A stretch of 64,000 nucleotides of DNA from Deltaproteobacteria bacterium (GCA_016177845.1 JACOUO010000003.1:186001-250000); one strand, 5' to 3'. Counted from the first letter of the stretch, positions 51,290-61,894 are shown. Made by a program: numbers and translations. The notes: generated by a model from the letters alone, not told the origin.

Positions 51290-52389
51290 CAATTCCATTC
51301 ATTGACCTTAAAAGACAGCTTGCTACTATCAAAGACGAGGTGCAGGAAGCTACCGCAAGGGTGATGGAGAGCGGCTGGTTCATACTCGGAAACGAGGTAG
51401 AGGCATTTGAAAAGGAATTTGCCGCATACTGCGGGGTAAAGCACTGCATTGCGGTAGGCTCAGGCACCGAGGCGCTTCATCTTGCGCTCGCCGCCTTTAA
51501 CATTTCTTCAGGGGATGAGGTAATGACTGCGGCCAACAGCTTTATAGCAACCGCGCTTTGCATATCGTACACGGGGGGGTCTCCGGTGTTTGCGGATATT
51601 GAGCGGGGCGCATACACGATAAGCCCTTCGCAGATAATTAAAAAAATAACCCCGAAGACAAAGGCGATCATACCTGTACATCTTTACGGCATGCCTGCTG
51701 AAATGGATCAGATAACGCAGATAGCGTCAGACTACGGGCTTAAGGTGATAGAGGACGCGTGCCAGGCTCACGGCACAAAGTATAAGGGGGTAAGGGTAGG
51801 CTCAATCGGTAATGTTGGGTGTTTCAGTTTTTATCCTGGGAAAAACCTTGGCGCTTACGGGGACGGGGGCGCGCTTGTTACTAATGATGATGAGCTGGCT
51901 GAAAGACTAAAGCTCCTGCGTAATTACGGGCAGACCAGGAAATATGAACATACATTCAAAGGCTATAACAGCAGGCTTGATGAGATACAGGCGGCGGTTC
52001 TGAGGGTAAAGCTTAAATACCTTGATAAATGGAACAGCAGGCGTTCAGAAATTGCAAGGCTTTACTCAGACCTGCTGCATGGCGTGAATATGGAACTGCC
52101 TGATGAGTACGAGAATTCTTCATGGCATATCTATCCTGTGAGGACAAAGGAACGCGACAGGCTTCAGTCATTCCTTACCAAAAATAATATCACTACTCTC
52201 ATCCATTACCCTGTTCCGATACACATGCAAAACGCATACAAGAGCAGCAGGTTCTTCGAGGGGGAACTTCCTGTGACCGAGGAATACGCGAAGGAATTAT
52301 TGTCTCTTCCGCTTTTTCCTGAAATGACTGACGGAGAAGTCGAGACCGTAACAAACAGGATAAGGGATTTTTTCAATGGCAAAGAATAG
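51286..52389 (+). CDS. DegT/DnrJ/EryC1 sugar aminotransferase (FdtB-like)
   Basis: A 367-residue PLP enzyme. The start IPFIDLKRQ and the block [15 protein letters not shown] are typical of the family. The Schiff-base lysine is Lys186 in [25 protein letters not shown] and the closing HLYPVRTK/HYPVPIH blocks fit type I sugar aminotransferases that transfer an amino group to a 3-keto-dTDP hexose. It overlaps the acetyltransferase by 4 bp and the GT4 gene by 14 bp. Confidence 0.93.
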   Translation: MTIPFIDLKRQLATIKDEVQEATARVMESGWFILGNEVEAFEKEFAAYCGVKHCIAVGSGTEALHLALAAFNISSGDEVMTAANSFIATALCISYTGGSPVFADIERGAYTISPSQIIKKITPKTKAIIPVHLYGMPAEMDQITQIASDYGLKVIEDACQAHGTKYKGVRVGSIGNVGCFSFYPGKNLGAYGDGGALVTNDDELAERLKLLRNYGQTRKYEHTFKGYNSRLDEIQAAVLRVKLKYLDKWNSRRSEIARLYSDLLHGVNMELPDEYENSSWHIYPVRTKERDRLQSFLTKNNITTLIHYPVPIHMQNAYKSSRFFEGELPVTEEYAKELLSLPLFPEMTDGEVETVTNRIRDFFNGKE

Positions 52390-53563
52390 CCGCATACTGA
52401 TGCTCACTCCCTTCTTCAGCCCGAATGTGGGCGGGGTTGAGACGCATCTTGATGACCTTACAGGTTACCTCTCAACGAATTGGTGCCCCGTGCAGGTCAT
52501 CACCTATCAGCCGCTTACGGCAAAGATAAAAGCCCCTGTGACTGAGAGGAAGAGAAACCTCACCATTTTCAGGCTCCCGTGGCTTAAATTAAATCTATTC
52601 TATAAATTCGAGAGTAAGCCTCTTCTTCAATTCCTTTATCTTTTCCCAGGAATATTTTTCTTCGCCCTCTTTTATCTTATTCTGAATTTCAGGAAGGTCA
52701 CAAATATTCACGGCCACGGCCTTGCGGCAGGTGTTGCCACTCTCATTCTTTCAAAAATATTTTTTAAAAAAGGCATTTTAAGCCTCCATACGATTTACAA
52801 ATTCTCCGAAAGGCCGCTCCTTGCCGCAATAGTAAAAAGGCTTCTTTTGCCGCTTGATAAGATAATGGTGCTCGCGCAGGGGTGTAAGGATGACCTTGTA
52901 AAGATAGGAATACCCGGGGAGAAGATCAGCGTATATACCTGCTGGGTTGACAACAGAAATGTCTTTTATAAAAGGGATAAAGAGGACTGCAGAAAGAGGC
53001 TGGAATTGCCACAGGATAAGTTCCTGATACTTTTTATCGCGCGGCTTACTAAAGAAAAGGGCGTGAATATCATCCTTGAAATTATTAAACAGACAAAGAT
53101 AAAGGACGCGGTATTCGTGATTGTGGGTGACGGGCCTATGAGGGATGAAGTGGAGAGAGCAGCTTCCGCCAGCGGCAATGTGATAACAACCGGGAGCGTC
53201 CCTTATGAGTTTTTAAAGATATATTACAGCGCGGCAGATATTCTTCTGTTCGGCTCTGTAGACCAGGACTATTACGGCAGGGTGACAATGGAAGCGCTCT
53301 CATGCGGGCTGCCTGTCATCCTTCCCGAATCAACATCTTACTTCGGGCGCGCGGCAAAGGTAAGGATAAACTTTCCTCAGAACGAGATAGGGTTCCTTGT
53401 CCCGCCAAAGGCAGAAGAGATTGTAAGGATACTTAATGGGATAAGCACCCCGAAAGCAATATCGGGGATGAGCATAAAGGCGCGGGAGTTCGCGCTTGAG
53501 AACTTCAGCGTGAAGAACGCTTCTGTATTTGTAAATGTTTATCAGAGCTGTAATGCCTTCTGA
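52376..53563 (+). CDS. Family 4 glycosyltransferase
   Basis: A 395-residue GT-B enzyme. The N-terminal [25 protein letters not shown] (G-G-V-E-T nucleotide/acceptor loop) and the C-terminal [31 protein letters not shown] and [15 protein letters not shown] (the EX7E-type donor site) are clear. It uses a nucleotide sugar to extend a glycan. It overlaps the aminotransferase gene by 14 bp. Confidence 0.92.
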   Translation: MAKNSRILMLTPFFSPNVGGVETHLDDLTGYLSTNWCPVQVITYQPLTAKIKAPVTERKRNLTIFRLPWLKLNLFYKFESKPLLQFLYLFPGIFFFALFYLILNFRKVTNIHGHGLAAGVATLILSKIFFKKGILSLHTIYKFSERPLLAAIVKRLLLPLDKIMVLAQGCKDDLVKIGIPGEKISVYTCWVDNRNVFYKRDKEDCRKRLELPQDKFLILFIARLTKEKGVNIILEIIKQTKIKDAVFVIVGDGPMRDEVERAASASGNVITTGSVPYEFLKIYYSAADILLFGSVDQDYYGRVTMEALSCGLPVILPESTSYFGRAAKVRINFPQNEIGFLVPPKAEEIVRILNGISTPKAISGMSIKAREFALENFSVKNASVFVNVYQSCNAF

Positions 53564-53579
53564 AAAAGGGACTCTGTTT

Positions 53580-54458
53580 ATGGGATGCGTGATCTGCAAC
53601 TCTACTAAAAAAAGTTTTGTATTGGTAGCAAACGGGTATGCGCTTGAAAGGTGCGTTGGCTGCGGACTTGTATCTACCTCTGCGGAGAGCGCAGGCAAAA
53701 CAGGCTACTACGAAGAGGAATATTATACTAATTCCGAGAAGATCTCCGAGCGTGTTTATAACAGGATTATTTCAGAAATCGAAATAAGAAAGTTTAAGAA
53801 ACTTAAGAGTAAAGGAAACATCCTTGATATCGGCTGCGGCGACGGGGTCTTCCTCTCTAATCTTTCAGGAAATGCTGAGTGGAATCTTTACGGAGTCGAG
53901 ATATCAAAGGCAGGGTTTGAAAAGGCAAAAGCGCGCAGGAGGCTTAAGGTATTTAATAATCCGCTCAGCGAATGCGGCTTCAGCAGAGGCTTCTTTGATG
54001 TCATCGTAATGAGGCATGTCCTTGAGCATATATCATCACCCCAGTCAATGCTTGCGGAAATAAAAATGATACTTAAGCCGGGCGGAGTGCTGGTGCTGAG
54101 AGTCCCGAACTTCGCAAGCATCGAAGCAAGTCTTGGGGGCAGAGATTGGCTGCATATGGATTTGCCGAGGCATTTGTTCCATTACACGCCTGAGACAATA
54201 ACCATGCTCCTTGAAAAAAACGGATTTGAAGTAAAGAAGATAAATCACCTGCTTTTTGAATACAGGCAGGTCATCTTCTATAGCATATCCGGGTGGCTTG
54301 CTGAAAAGACCGGGCTTAAGTTTCTCTTCAGCAGGAGGTCAGCCCTGAATAAATTCTTTTTTGCAGGCTTGCTCCCTCTTACAATTTTTGCCTCATACCT
54401 GCTTGCTCTTATGAAAAAGAGCGGAACGATAGAGATATATGCTAGAAAACAGGCTTGA
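53580..54458 (+). CDS. SAM-dependent methyltransferase with N-terminal zinc knuckle
   Basis: A 292-residue class I methyltransferase. The N-terminus has CVIC (about residue 3) and CVGC, a putative zinc knuckle. Motif I is ILDIGCGDGVFLSNL, then GVEISKAG and VIVMRHVLEHISSP. The C-terminus ends with a hydrophobic stretch (FFFAGLLPLTIFASYLLALM). AAGGGA precedes the ATG at 53580; the frame opens 15 codons earlier inside the previous gene. It probably methylates a sugar of the polymer. Confidence 0.87.
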   Translation: MGCVICNSTKKSFVLVANGYALERCVGCGLVSTSAESAGKTGYYEEEYYTNSEKISERVYNRIISEIEIRKFKKLKSKGNILDIGCGDGVFLSNLSGNAEWNLYGVEISKAGFEKAKARRRLKVFNNPLSECGFSRGFFDVIVMRHVLEHISSPQSMLAEIKMILKPGGVLVLRVPNFASIEASLGGRDWLHMDLPRHLFHYTPETITMLLEKNGFEVKKINHLLFEYRQVIFYSISGWLAEKTGLKFLFSRRSALNKFFFAGLLPLTIFASYLLALMKKSGTIEIYARKQA

Positions 54459-55656
54459 TATCCATATAGTGGCAAATGCGGCACTCGGCCCTTACATGAG
54501 CGGAGGGGACAGGATATTCATTGAGTGCGCAAGGAGATGGGCAGAGCAGGGGCACAGGGTAACAATATATGTCTGGGAAGAGGGGCTTGAGATGTGCAGG
54601 CGGAATAAATTGGCAGGGGTTAATTATATTATCTGGCCCGCATTGAAATACAAAAGGTTTGGGTTTGGGGTGAATTATTTAATGAGGACTCTTGTAGGCT
54701 CTCTCAAGGCGCTTGCTCTTACGGACTGCGGAAAAAAAGGTAGCATCATCTATTCTGCCTCTGACTTCTGGCCTGATGCCATCCCCGCGTTTTTCATGAA
54801 GCTTAAAATGCGCAGCTCAAAGTGGGCCGCGGGTTTTTACCTCTTTGCGCCTAATCCTTTCAAGGGGTTCAGGGGCGCGCACAGAAAAGAAATAAAGCTC
54901 CCTGCTCTAAAGGAACTGCTTTATTACATACACCAGAAACCAGTTTATCTTTTAATAAAAAATATTGCTGACGCTGTCTTTGTCACCTGTGAGGACGACA
55001 GGGAGCATTTTATCAAAAAGGGCAGGAGCCCTGAGGATGTAATAACGGTAAGGGGCGGAGTTGACGCTCAAAAGGCGCAGGAGAGGCTCAGCATTCTTGG
55101 TGAAAGGTCTAAAGAATATGACGCGTGTTTTGTCGGCCGATTCCATCCGCAAAAGGGTGTCATTGAGCTTATTAAAATATGGAAGCTTGTTTGTGAAAAA
55201 AGAAGAGGGGCAAGGCTTGCGGTTATAGGCGCGGACTCAGTTCAGTACAGGGATGAGGTAATAAAAGAGATAGAACGGTTAAAATTGACTAACGAGATAG
55301 ACCTCCTCGGTTTTATGGACGGGGAGGACAAATACGAGGTCTTCCGTAAGAGCAGGATGATACTTCACCCTGCTGTCTATGACAGCGGAGGCATGGCTGC
55401 CTGTGAGGGAATGGCATGGGGCCTGCCTGCGGTCAGCTTTGATCTGCCCGCGCTCAGAAAATATTATCCGAAAGGCATGCTCAAGGCAAAGGTAAATGAC
55501 CTTGAAGGTTTTGCCTCGCTGGTCTTAAACCTGATAAATGACTCAGCCCTTTACTCAAGGACAAGAAGTGAAGCAATAGAGCTTGCGCTTGAGTGGGACT
55601 GGGATAAACGGGCAAGGGAACTCATAGAACCTGTCGGAAAGAGGGCGTTCATATGA
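54439..55656 (+). CDS. Family 4 glycosyltransferase
   Basis: A 405-residue GT-B enzyme with SGGDRIFIECARRWAEQGHRVTIYV at the N-terminus and the donor site CFVGRFHPQKGVIELI, AVIGADSVQYRDEVI, LGFMDGEDKYEVFRKSRMILHPAVYDSGGMAACEGMAWGLPAVSFD. The catalytic E(x7)E region reads GGMAACEGMAWGLP, slightly degenerate at the first position. It overlaps the methyltransferase by 20 bp and the radical SAM gene by 4 bp. Confidence 0.9.
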   Translation: MLENRLDIHIVANAALGPYMSGGDRIFIECARRWAEQGHRVTIYVWEEGLEMCRRNKLAGVNYIIWPALKYKRFGFGVNYLMRTLVGSLKALALTDCGKKGSIIYSASDFWPDAIPAFFMKLKMRSSKWAAGFYLFAPNPFKGFRGAHRKEIKLPALKELLYYIHQKPVYLLIKNIADAVFVTCEDDREHFIKKGRSPEDVITVRGGVDAQKAQERLSILGERSKEYDACFVGRFHPQKGVIELIKIWKLVCEKRRGARLAVIGADSVQYRDEVIKEIERLKLTNEIDLLGFMDGEDKYEVFRKSRMILHPAVYDSGGMAACEGMAWGLPAVSFDLPALRKYYPKGMLKAKVNDLEGFASLVLNLINDSALYSRTRSEAIELALEWDWDKRARELIEPVGKRAFI

Positions 55657-57077
55657 CTGATGTGACACTGATATATCCTCCGTCTTATTTCGTTGAAACG
55701 AAAAATGCGGAAGACCTGCTTAAGAACTATAACATGGGAAAAACCAAGATAGGCGTGTGGCCTCCTCTGGGGCTCCTCCATATCGCGGCCTCATCAAGGG
55801 AGCAGGGCATCAGCGTGGATTTCATAGATGCCTTTGTGCTTGGCTTAAGCCTTGATGAGCTCATGGAGCGCATTGACCGCAACAGGCCAAAGGTGGTCGG
55901 CATATCGGCTACTACAATGCAGATAAGGGCAGCAGTTCAGATAGCCGAAAGGATAAAGGCAAAATACGGCGACTCTATATATGTCGGTATCGGCGGGCCG
56001 CATATCTCCATAGACAGCGGATTTTCAAGCAGGTTCAGTTGTTTTGACTTCGGAGTTATCGGCGAGGGCGAGGTGACATTCCCCAAGATAGTCAAAGAGA
56101 TTCTATCGGGAAATGCTCCGAAAAAAATATACAGGGGTGAGATGCCTGAAGACCTTGACGCGCTCCCAAGGCCAGCAAGAGAGATGACGGACATACTCGA
56201 TTATTTCCCTGTGGAAGACCCGTACGTCACTCTTTTGACTATGAGAGGCTGTCCGTTCAAATGCATATTCTGCAGCCGTATCGCGGTATCCGATAAGCTG
56301 CGCTTCAGAAAAGCCGTATCAGTTGTGGATGAGATAGAGATGCTTATGAAGCAGTACAAGGTGAAGTCGTTCGTATTTCTTGACGACACCTTTACGCTCA
56401 AAAAATCCCACACGATGGAGCTTTGCAACGAGATAATCGCAAGAGGTCTGAAGATAAAATGGAGCTGCAATACAAGGGCGAACACAATAGATGAAGAGCT
56501 TGTCCAGAAGATGAAGGAGGCAGGCTGCAACCTTATTCTCATCGGAGTTGAATCAGGAGATGAGAGGTTCAGGAATGAGGTAGTAAACAAGAAGATAAAT
56601 GACAAGGACATAGCAAATTTAAGGAAGTGGTGCAGGAAGTACAAGATACCACTTGGCTGTTATCTCATGCTCGGGTTTCCGGGCGAGACCATGACTGAGA
56701 TAAATAAGTCAGTCGATTTTGCGGTGAGGTTCGATATGGACCTGATGTCAATCCATACCACTACTGTTTATCCAGGCTCAAAGCTCCATGAGCACCTTGC
56801 AAAGGAAGGCAAAATTGATGTGATTGGGCAGTGGGATAAATACGCAAAGGGTGAGCTTGGGGCAGGCGACCTCTCCCTGATGTATATACCCGAAGGGCTC
56901 ACATTAAAAGATCTGCAAAAGGCGCGCAAAAAGGCATATCTGAAGTTCTATTTCAGGCCGAAGATAATTGCAAAGCAGTTCATGGCTGATGTGGGCTCTT
57001 TCAGAAATCTTAAAAGGGATGCGCTTACAGCGTGGCAGCTCCTTAAACATGGCAGGACATCAAAGGATTTAAAATAA
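55653..57077 (+). CDS. Cobalamin-binding radical SAM protein
   Basis: A 474-residue protein. The N-terminal B12-binding-like Rossmann domain (~1-140, ISATTMQIRAAVQIAERIKAKYG, IGGPHISID, GEGEVTFPKI) precedes a canonical CX3CX2C site, C200-C204-C207 in MRGCPFKCIFC. Barrel motifs FLDDTF, KEAGCNLILIGVESGD and LMLGFPGETMTEI are present. The C-terminal ~60 residues (FRPKIIAKQFMADVGSFRNL) are shared with the other three radical SAM proteins here. It may modify a sugar or lipid carrier; this is not established. Confidence 0.9.
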   Translation: MTDVTLIYPPSYFVETKNAEDLLKNYNMGKTKIGVWPPLGLLHIAASSREQGISVDFIDAFVLGLSLDELMERIDRNRPKVVGISATTMQIRAAVQIAERIKAKYGDSIYVGIGGPHISIDSGFSSRFSCFDFGVIGEGEVTFPKIVKEILSGNAPKKIYRGEMPEDLDALPRPAREMTDILDYFPVEDPYVTLLTMRGCPFKCIFCSRIAVSDKLRFRKAVSVVDEIEMLMKQYKVKSFVFLDDTFTLKKSHTMELCNEIIARGLKIKWSCNTRANTIDEELVQKMKEAGCNLILIGVESGDERFRNEVVNKKINDKDIANLRKWCRKYKIPLGCYLMLGFPGETMTEINKSVDFAVRFDMDLMSIHTTTVYPGSKLHEHLAKEGKIDVIGQWDKYAKGELGAGDLSLMYIPEGLTLKDLQKARKKAYLKFYFRPKIIAKQFMADVGSFRNLKRDALTAWQLLKHGRTSKDLK

Positions 57078-57081
57078 ACTA

Positions 57082-58770
57082 ATGAATGCAAGCACAAAAA
57101 TAGAGAGCCTCTATACTGGCATAACCGGGAGCGCGCTTAGTTTTACAAAGGCGTCCTCCTTTGCCCTTGAGGTCTTAATTCTCATAGACCTCTGGCTGCT
57201 TTCTTTAATCCAGATTACGGGCGGGTTTTATTTCCAACAGATAAGCTTCAGATGGCCGTGGATACCACTTGCTGTGCTTGGCCTGTCAGTTTTTCTGAGG
57301 GTTAAGCTTTTAAGGAGGGGGATAGTATTAATGCTCCTTTCAAACCCTGTTTCGTATCTCACAGTAATGTTCTCTACATTTGCAGCCCTGATACTTGCGA
57401 GCAATTACGCTGCATATGTATCATTCGAATATTCCAATTTTCATGACCTGGCGCTCTACAATCAGGCCATGTTCAACTTCGTACACGGAAGGGGCTTTAT
57501 CGACCCGCTGTGGGGAGTGAACCTTTTAGGCGACCATTCCGAGTTGATAGTCGCGCCTATTTCAATTATCTATTATTTTTTTCAGTCGCCTCTCACTCTC
57601 CTCTACATTCAGGCCATTGCAATCGGTGCAGGGATCTTTCCGCTCTATTTTCTTGCAAGGATAAAACTCGGCAATAGCTACATCCCTTTTATAATATGCT
57701 TCAGCTATCTTACTTTTCCGGCAATACTCAACATGAGCTCATGGACCGAGTTCAGACCGATTACTTTCGCCATTCCCATACTTTTTACTGCATTTTATTT
57801 TTATGAGGCAGACAGACCGTATTTATTTGTCTTTTCAATGGTAGCCGCTGCGCTTGTAAAAGAAGAAGTCCCGCTTGTAGTTGCAACAGCGGGCCTCTAC
57901 ATACTGCTCTTGGGCAGGAAAGAACGGATAGGCTATAAAACAGGGCTCTTTCTTCTCCTCTTTGGCACAGGCTTCTTCTTTCTGATGATAAAGGTATTGA
58001 TACCTTATTACGGAAAGGCTCCCTATCCGCATTTTGTAAGGCTCAACGGCGGAGATGGGATATTCATGGCCCTTCTTAAGAATCCTCTCATGCTTTTTAC
58101 AAATGAGGAGTTTTTAACAATAGAAAAAATAAAATACTTTTTTGACCTTTTCTTAAAGACGGGTTTTGTCCCACTATTTTCAGCGGTCTTGTTTATTCCA
58201 TTATCTAACTGGGCGCAGGTCGTGCTCAGTCCCGACGCATCCGTAATCAGCCAGCACTGGCATAATACCTTGATTATAATCTTTATATTTATTTCGCTTG
58301 TATTCGGGCTTGCTGCTTTGAAAAAACATAGCCGCTTCGCATACGCCCTTTCGATATTTGCGGTAATCACATCTTCGGTCTACTTCGGCACAACGGCTTT
58401 TAACCAACTTATAATGATGCCTCTAAGGGATAAGGCCTTTTTCAGCAGGTCTTTTGAGGCGACATATTTTAATGATTTAAAAAGGCTGATTGTTGAAGTG
58501 CCCAATGACAAATCCGTCTATACGACTTTCAGGGCGCTTCCATATGTATCAAGCAGGGAGCATGTCTTCTGGTATCCGAAACTCCATGAATGGAAGGAGG
58601 CCGAGTACATCCTCTTTGGCTATTCTTTTGTCAATGACACAGAGATGAAAAAGCTCAATGAGGGGCTTGGTCTCGGTGACTTTAAGAAAATCGGCGAATC
58701 GGGCCAATTCCAGCTTTGGAGCAGGCAGGAAAAAAATAAGGGCATAAGTGAGGCGAGCCATGCAAGGTGA
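57082..58770 (+). CDS. DUF2079 multi-TM membrane protein
   Basis: A 562-residue integral membrane protein with about 11-12 TM helices. The DUF2079 block is plain: FHDLALYNQAMFNFVHGRGF, LGDHSELIVAPISIIYY, SSWTEFRPITFAIPILF and AALVKEEVPLVV. The family is GT-C-like and often found in polysaccharide or lipid-linked-sugar operons; the substrate is unknown. It starts 4 nt after the previous stop and overlaps the next frame slightly. Confidence 0.88.
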   Translation: MNASTKIESLYTGITGSALSFTKASSFALEVLILIDLWLLSLIQITGGFYFQQISFRWPWIPLAVLGLSVFLRVKLLRRGIVLMLLSNPVSYLTVMFSTFAALILASNYAAYVSFEYSNFHDLALYNQAMFNFVHGRGFIDPLWGVNLLGDHSELIVAPISIIYYFFQSPLTLLYIQAIAIGAGIFPLYFLARIKLGNSYIPFIICFSYLTFPAILNMSSWTEFRPITFAIPILFTAFYFYEADRPYLFVFSMVAAALVKEEVPLVVATAGLYILLLGRKERIGYKTGLFLLLFGTGFFFLMIKVLIPYYGKAPYPHFVRLNGGDGIFMALLKNPLMLFTNEEFLTIEKIKYFFDLFLKTGFVPLFSAVLFIPLSNWAQVVLSPDASVISQHWHNTLIIIFIFISLVFGLAALKKHSRFAYALSIFAVITSSVYFGTTAFNQLIMMPLRDKAFFSRSFEATYFNDLKRLIVEVPNDKSVYTTFRALPYVSSREHVFWYPKLHEWKEAEYILFGYSFVNDTEMKKLNEGLGLGDFKKIGESGQFQLWSRQEKNKGISEASHAR

Positions 58771-60283
58771 TAAGCCGCGCATAGGGATTTTGATAGTGGC
58801 ATACAATGCCGTCACTACACTTGCGCGCGTGCTTGGCAGGGTGCCTCCTGATGTGATGGCAGAGGTCGAAGAAATCGTAGTCTTTGATGACGCAAGCCAT
58901 GACGACACATTCATACTGGCGCACGGCTACAAGACGCTCAATAAGATATCAAAACTAAGCATATATAAAAATCCCAAGAACCTTGGGTACGGAGGCAACC
59001 AGAAGCTCGGTTATGAGTACTTCATAAACAAGGGTTTTGATGCCGTAGTTCTCCTGCACGGCGACGGGCAATACGCGCCTGAATTTTTAAGGAATATCTA
59101 TCAGCCCATTGTTGAGGGCAGGGCAGACGCCGTCTTTGGCTCAAGGATGATGAAAGAGCACGGAGGGCCTCTCAAAGGAGGGATGCCGCTTTATAAATTC
59201 ATCGGCAACAGGATATTGACTGCATTTGAGAACAGGTCCCTTGATATGGGCTTGACCGAGTTTCACAGCGGCTACAGGGCGTATAGCATTAACGCGCTTA
59301 AAAACATCTCATTCCAGACATGCTCTGACGATTTTCATTTTGATACTGAAATAATCATAAAGCTCAACCATCTGCAATACAGGATACTTGAGGTGCCGAT
59401 ACCTACTTATTACGGCAGTGAAATATCATATGTAAACGGCTTTAAGTACGCCTTCAATGTTTTTCGCTCGGTAATCGACTACAAGCTTGCGATTTACGGG
59501 TTTAAAAAAAGCCAGAGGTTTTTGGAGTTCTTCAAGAAGTATCCTTTGAGGGAGCACAGGTTTTCAAGCCATGACATTATCGCCCACTTCGTTGGGATGG
59601 ATAAATCAATTCTGGACCTCGGCTGCGGCTCGGGCTTTTTGGCAGGCAAGCTCAGGCCGCAGAATAAGTATATCTGCGGCATGGATATTGAGGGCAATGA
59701 GACAAACAGGAAAGAATGCGATGAGTTCCATGAGGTAAACCTTGAACACAAAGAAAGGTTCAGCGGCATAGATATCAGCGAGTATGATGTGGTGCTTTGC
59801 GCTGATATCGTAGAGCATCTGCGCGAGCCGGGCGACCTGCTCACGGAATTATCGGCCAAGATGCACCCTGACTCAAGGCTTATCCTGTCAGTGCCCAATG
59901 TGGCTAATCTCGTGATAAGGCTTTCATTCCTGCTGGGTAAATTCTCTTACTCTGATTCGGGCATCCTCGATAAAACCCATTTGAGGTTTTTTACTCACGC
60001 GAGCATACGGGAGCTGATTGAGAAGAGCGGCTTTAGGATATTACATTCAAGATCCACACCGATACCGTTCGGAATGTTATTTGGTGACAGATCTACAATG
60101 TTTGCCGTAAGGGTTTTTGAATATATTTTCTACAGGGCTACAAACATTTTAAGAAAGCTGCTTTCCTACCAGTTTGTTTTTGTATTGGTTCCTGAAAGAG
60201 GCATGAGGGATATAAGCAAAGAAAGAAAAGAGATACTTGAGAACATCCGTCAGCTGCCCGAGATTGAGGGCAGGGGCGTATAA
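58760..60283 (+). CDS. Fused family 2 glycosyltransferase - methyltransferase
   Basis: A 507-residue two-domain protein. Residues ~8-240 are a GT2 (GILIVAYNAVTTLARVL, VFDDASHDDT, LHGDGQYAPEF with DxD, then FGSRMM and EFHSGYRAYS). Residues ~270-490 are a class I methyltransferase (ILDLGCGSGFLAG near 286, CGMDIEGNE, VVLCADIVEHLREPG, LILSVPNV). Transfer of a sugar and its methylation, or methylation of a lipid acceptor, would then be on one chain. The ATG at 58760 has GTGAGG upstream. The fused form deserves notice, as separate proteins are usual. Confidence 0.9.
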   Translation: MQGDKPRIGILIVAYNAVTTLARVLGRVPPDVMAEVEEIVVFDDASHDDTFILAHGYKTLNKISKLSIYKNPKNLGYGGNQKLGYEYFINKGFDAVVLLHGDGQYAPEFLRNIYQPIVEGRADAVFGSRMMKEHGGPLKGGMPLYKFIGNRILTAFENRSLDMGLTEFHSGYRAYSINALKNISFQTCSDDFHFDTEIIIKLNHLQYRILEVPIPTYYGSEISYVNGFKYAFNVFRSVIDYKLAIYGFKKSQRFLEFFKKYPLREHRFSSHDIIAHFVGMDKSILDLGCGSGFLAGKLRPQNKYICGMDIEGNETNRKECDEFHEVNLEHKERFSGIDISEYDVVLCADIVEHLREPGDLLTELSAKMHPDSRLILSVPNVANLVIRLSFLLGKFSYSDSGILDKTHLRFFTHASIRELIEKSGFRILHSRSTPIPFGMLFGDRSTMFAVRVFEYIFYRATNILRKLLSYQFVFVLVPERGMRDISKERKEILENIRQLPEIEGRGV

Positions 60284-60304
60284 AAAAGGTCTTTTGGAGA
60301 GCCT

Positions 60305-61894
60305 ATGAAAGTGATGCTTATCTATCCGCCGATTACGGTCTTCGGGGCTGACCCGACCATACCCTCCATTGTTCAGCCTCTGGGGCTTGCGTATGTCGCA
60401 GGTTATCTGGAGCAGAGGGGTTTTAAGGTAAGGCTCCTTGACGCGCGAGGGTCTTCAGGCACAAGGGTAATCAGGGAGGGGGCGGGCTCTCTTTACGGCC
60501 TCTCTGATGAAGAGATATTAGGAGAGCTTGAAAAAGAAGCTCCTGATGCTGTCGGAATAAGCTGCATGTGGACAGCCTATTCAGGCGACGCGCACAGGAT
60601 AGCTAAGCTGGTCAAGCGTTACAGAAAGGACATGAAGATAATTTTCGGAGGCGCTCATGCCTCCCAGTTCCACGATATGGTCTTAAGGGATGAAAATGTA
60701 GACGCAATAGTAATTGGCGAAGGGGAGGAATCAGCGGCTGAGCTGTTTAAGAGAATCATGGACGGTAAAGACTTTGACGGAGTTGGCGGGATCGCCTACA
60801 GGGCAGAGGGCAAGATAATAAAAGGCCCCGCGAGAAAGCCCATTGAAAACCTTGATTCCATTCCATTTCCAGCGAGGCATCTTTTGGACATGCGGATATA
60901 CCTTGACGAATCGAGGAAAGGTAAGTTCGCAATGAGAAGGCCCTCAGTGCCTCTTATTACGAGCAGGGGATGCCCGCAAAAATGCGTTTACTGCACCATA
61001 CATTCTGTGTGGGGAAAATCGTGGAGGGGCAGGAGCCCTAAAAATGTGGTGGATGAGATAGAACTGCTCCAGAGGGAATATGGAGTCAAGGAAGTTTATT
61101 GGATGGATGACAGCGCAGGCGTACACAGGAGCAGGCTTGAAGGCATCTGCGATGAGATAATAAAAAGAAGACTTGATGTGAAGTGGACGACACCGAACGG
61201 AATAGCGCACTGGACGCTTGATGAGAAATTGCTGGACAAGATGAAGAAGGCGGGGTGCTACCGCATTACCTTTGGCATTGAGTCAGGTAATATTGAGATG
61301 AGGAAGTTCATCGGAAAGCCCTTTGAACTGAAGCAGGCGCAGAGACTGATTCGTCATGCCAACAAAATAGGGATGTGGACCATCTGCACATTCATAATTG
61401 GTTTCCCGAATGAAACGAGAGAGGCCATCGAAGACACCATCAGGTTCTCTATTGATTCGGATACAGACATGGCTGTGTTCTATCTCCTCTGCCCGCACCC
61501 GACCTCAAAGATATATGAGATCTTCAAGCTGGAAGGACTGCTGAATTTTGACAGCATACTTGACCCTTCAATGGAGCTTAAAGATGAGGACTTTGCCAAA
61601 CTGGGAGAGCTTCTCGCGCAAAAGGGGCTCAGGACCAAGCACTTCAATTCAGATGAGCTTGAGGAAATACTTAAAGAGGCGTACTCAAGGTTTTTTAAGG
61701 CGCGCACAAGGAGCTTTTTGAATCCTGTAAGGATAGCCAGAAAGATACGCTCGATTGAGGACATGCGCTATATCTTCAACGCGGGTAGCGCGATGCTGCC
61801 GCTCCTTAGGGGGTCAGGCAAAAAACACATACAGATGCTTTATAACAAAGATATGGTCAAAGCAAAAGAAAACTTAGGAGAGGTGCGGCAGTGA
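60305..61894 (+). CDS. Cobalamin-binding radical SAM protein
   Basis: A 529-residue protein. The N-terminal B12-like domain (~1-150, PLGLAYVAGYLEQRGFKVRLLDA, IFGGAHASQFHDMVL, VIGEGEESAAELF) leads to CX3CX2C, C223-C227-C230 in RGCPQKCVYC. Barrel motifs VKEVYWMDDSAGVH, CYRITFGIESGN and FIIGFPNETREAI follow. The C-terminus (FLNPVRIARKIRSIEDMRYIFNAGSAMLPLL) matches the one at 47529. It overlaps the next radical SAM gene by 4 bp; the two may act in sequence. Confidence 0.9.
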   Translation: MKVMLIYPPITVFGADPTIPSIVQPLGLAYVAGYLEQRGFKVRLLDARGSSGTRVIREGAGSLYGLSDEEILGELEKEAPDAVGISCMWTAYSGDAHRIAKLVKRYRKDMKIIFGGAHASQFHDMVLRDENVDAIVIGEGEESAAELFKRIMDGKDFDGVGGIAYRAEGKIIKGPARKPIENLDSIPFPARHLLDMRIYLDESRKGKFAMRRPSVPLITSRGCPQKCVYCTIHSVWGKSWRGRSPKNVVDEIELLQREYGVKEVYWMDDSAGVHRSRLEGICDEIIKRRLDVKWTTPNGIAHWTLDEKLLDKMKKAGCYRITFGIESGNIEMRKFIGKPFELKQAQRLIRHANKIGMWTICTFIIGFPNETREAIEDTIRFSIDSDTDMAVFYLLCPHPTSKIYEIFKLEGLLNFDSILDPSMELKDEDFAKLGELLAQKGLRTKHFNSDELEEILKEAYSRFFKARTRSFLNPVRIARKIRSIEDMRYIFNAGSAMLPLLRGSGKKHIQMLYNKDMVKAKENLGEVRQ

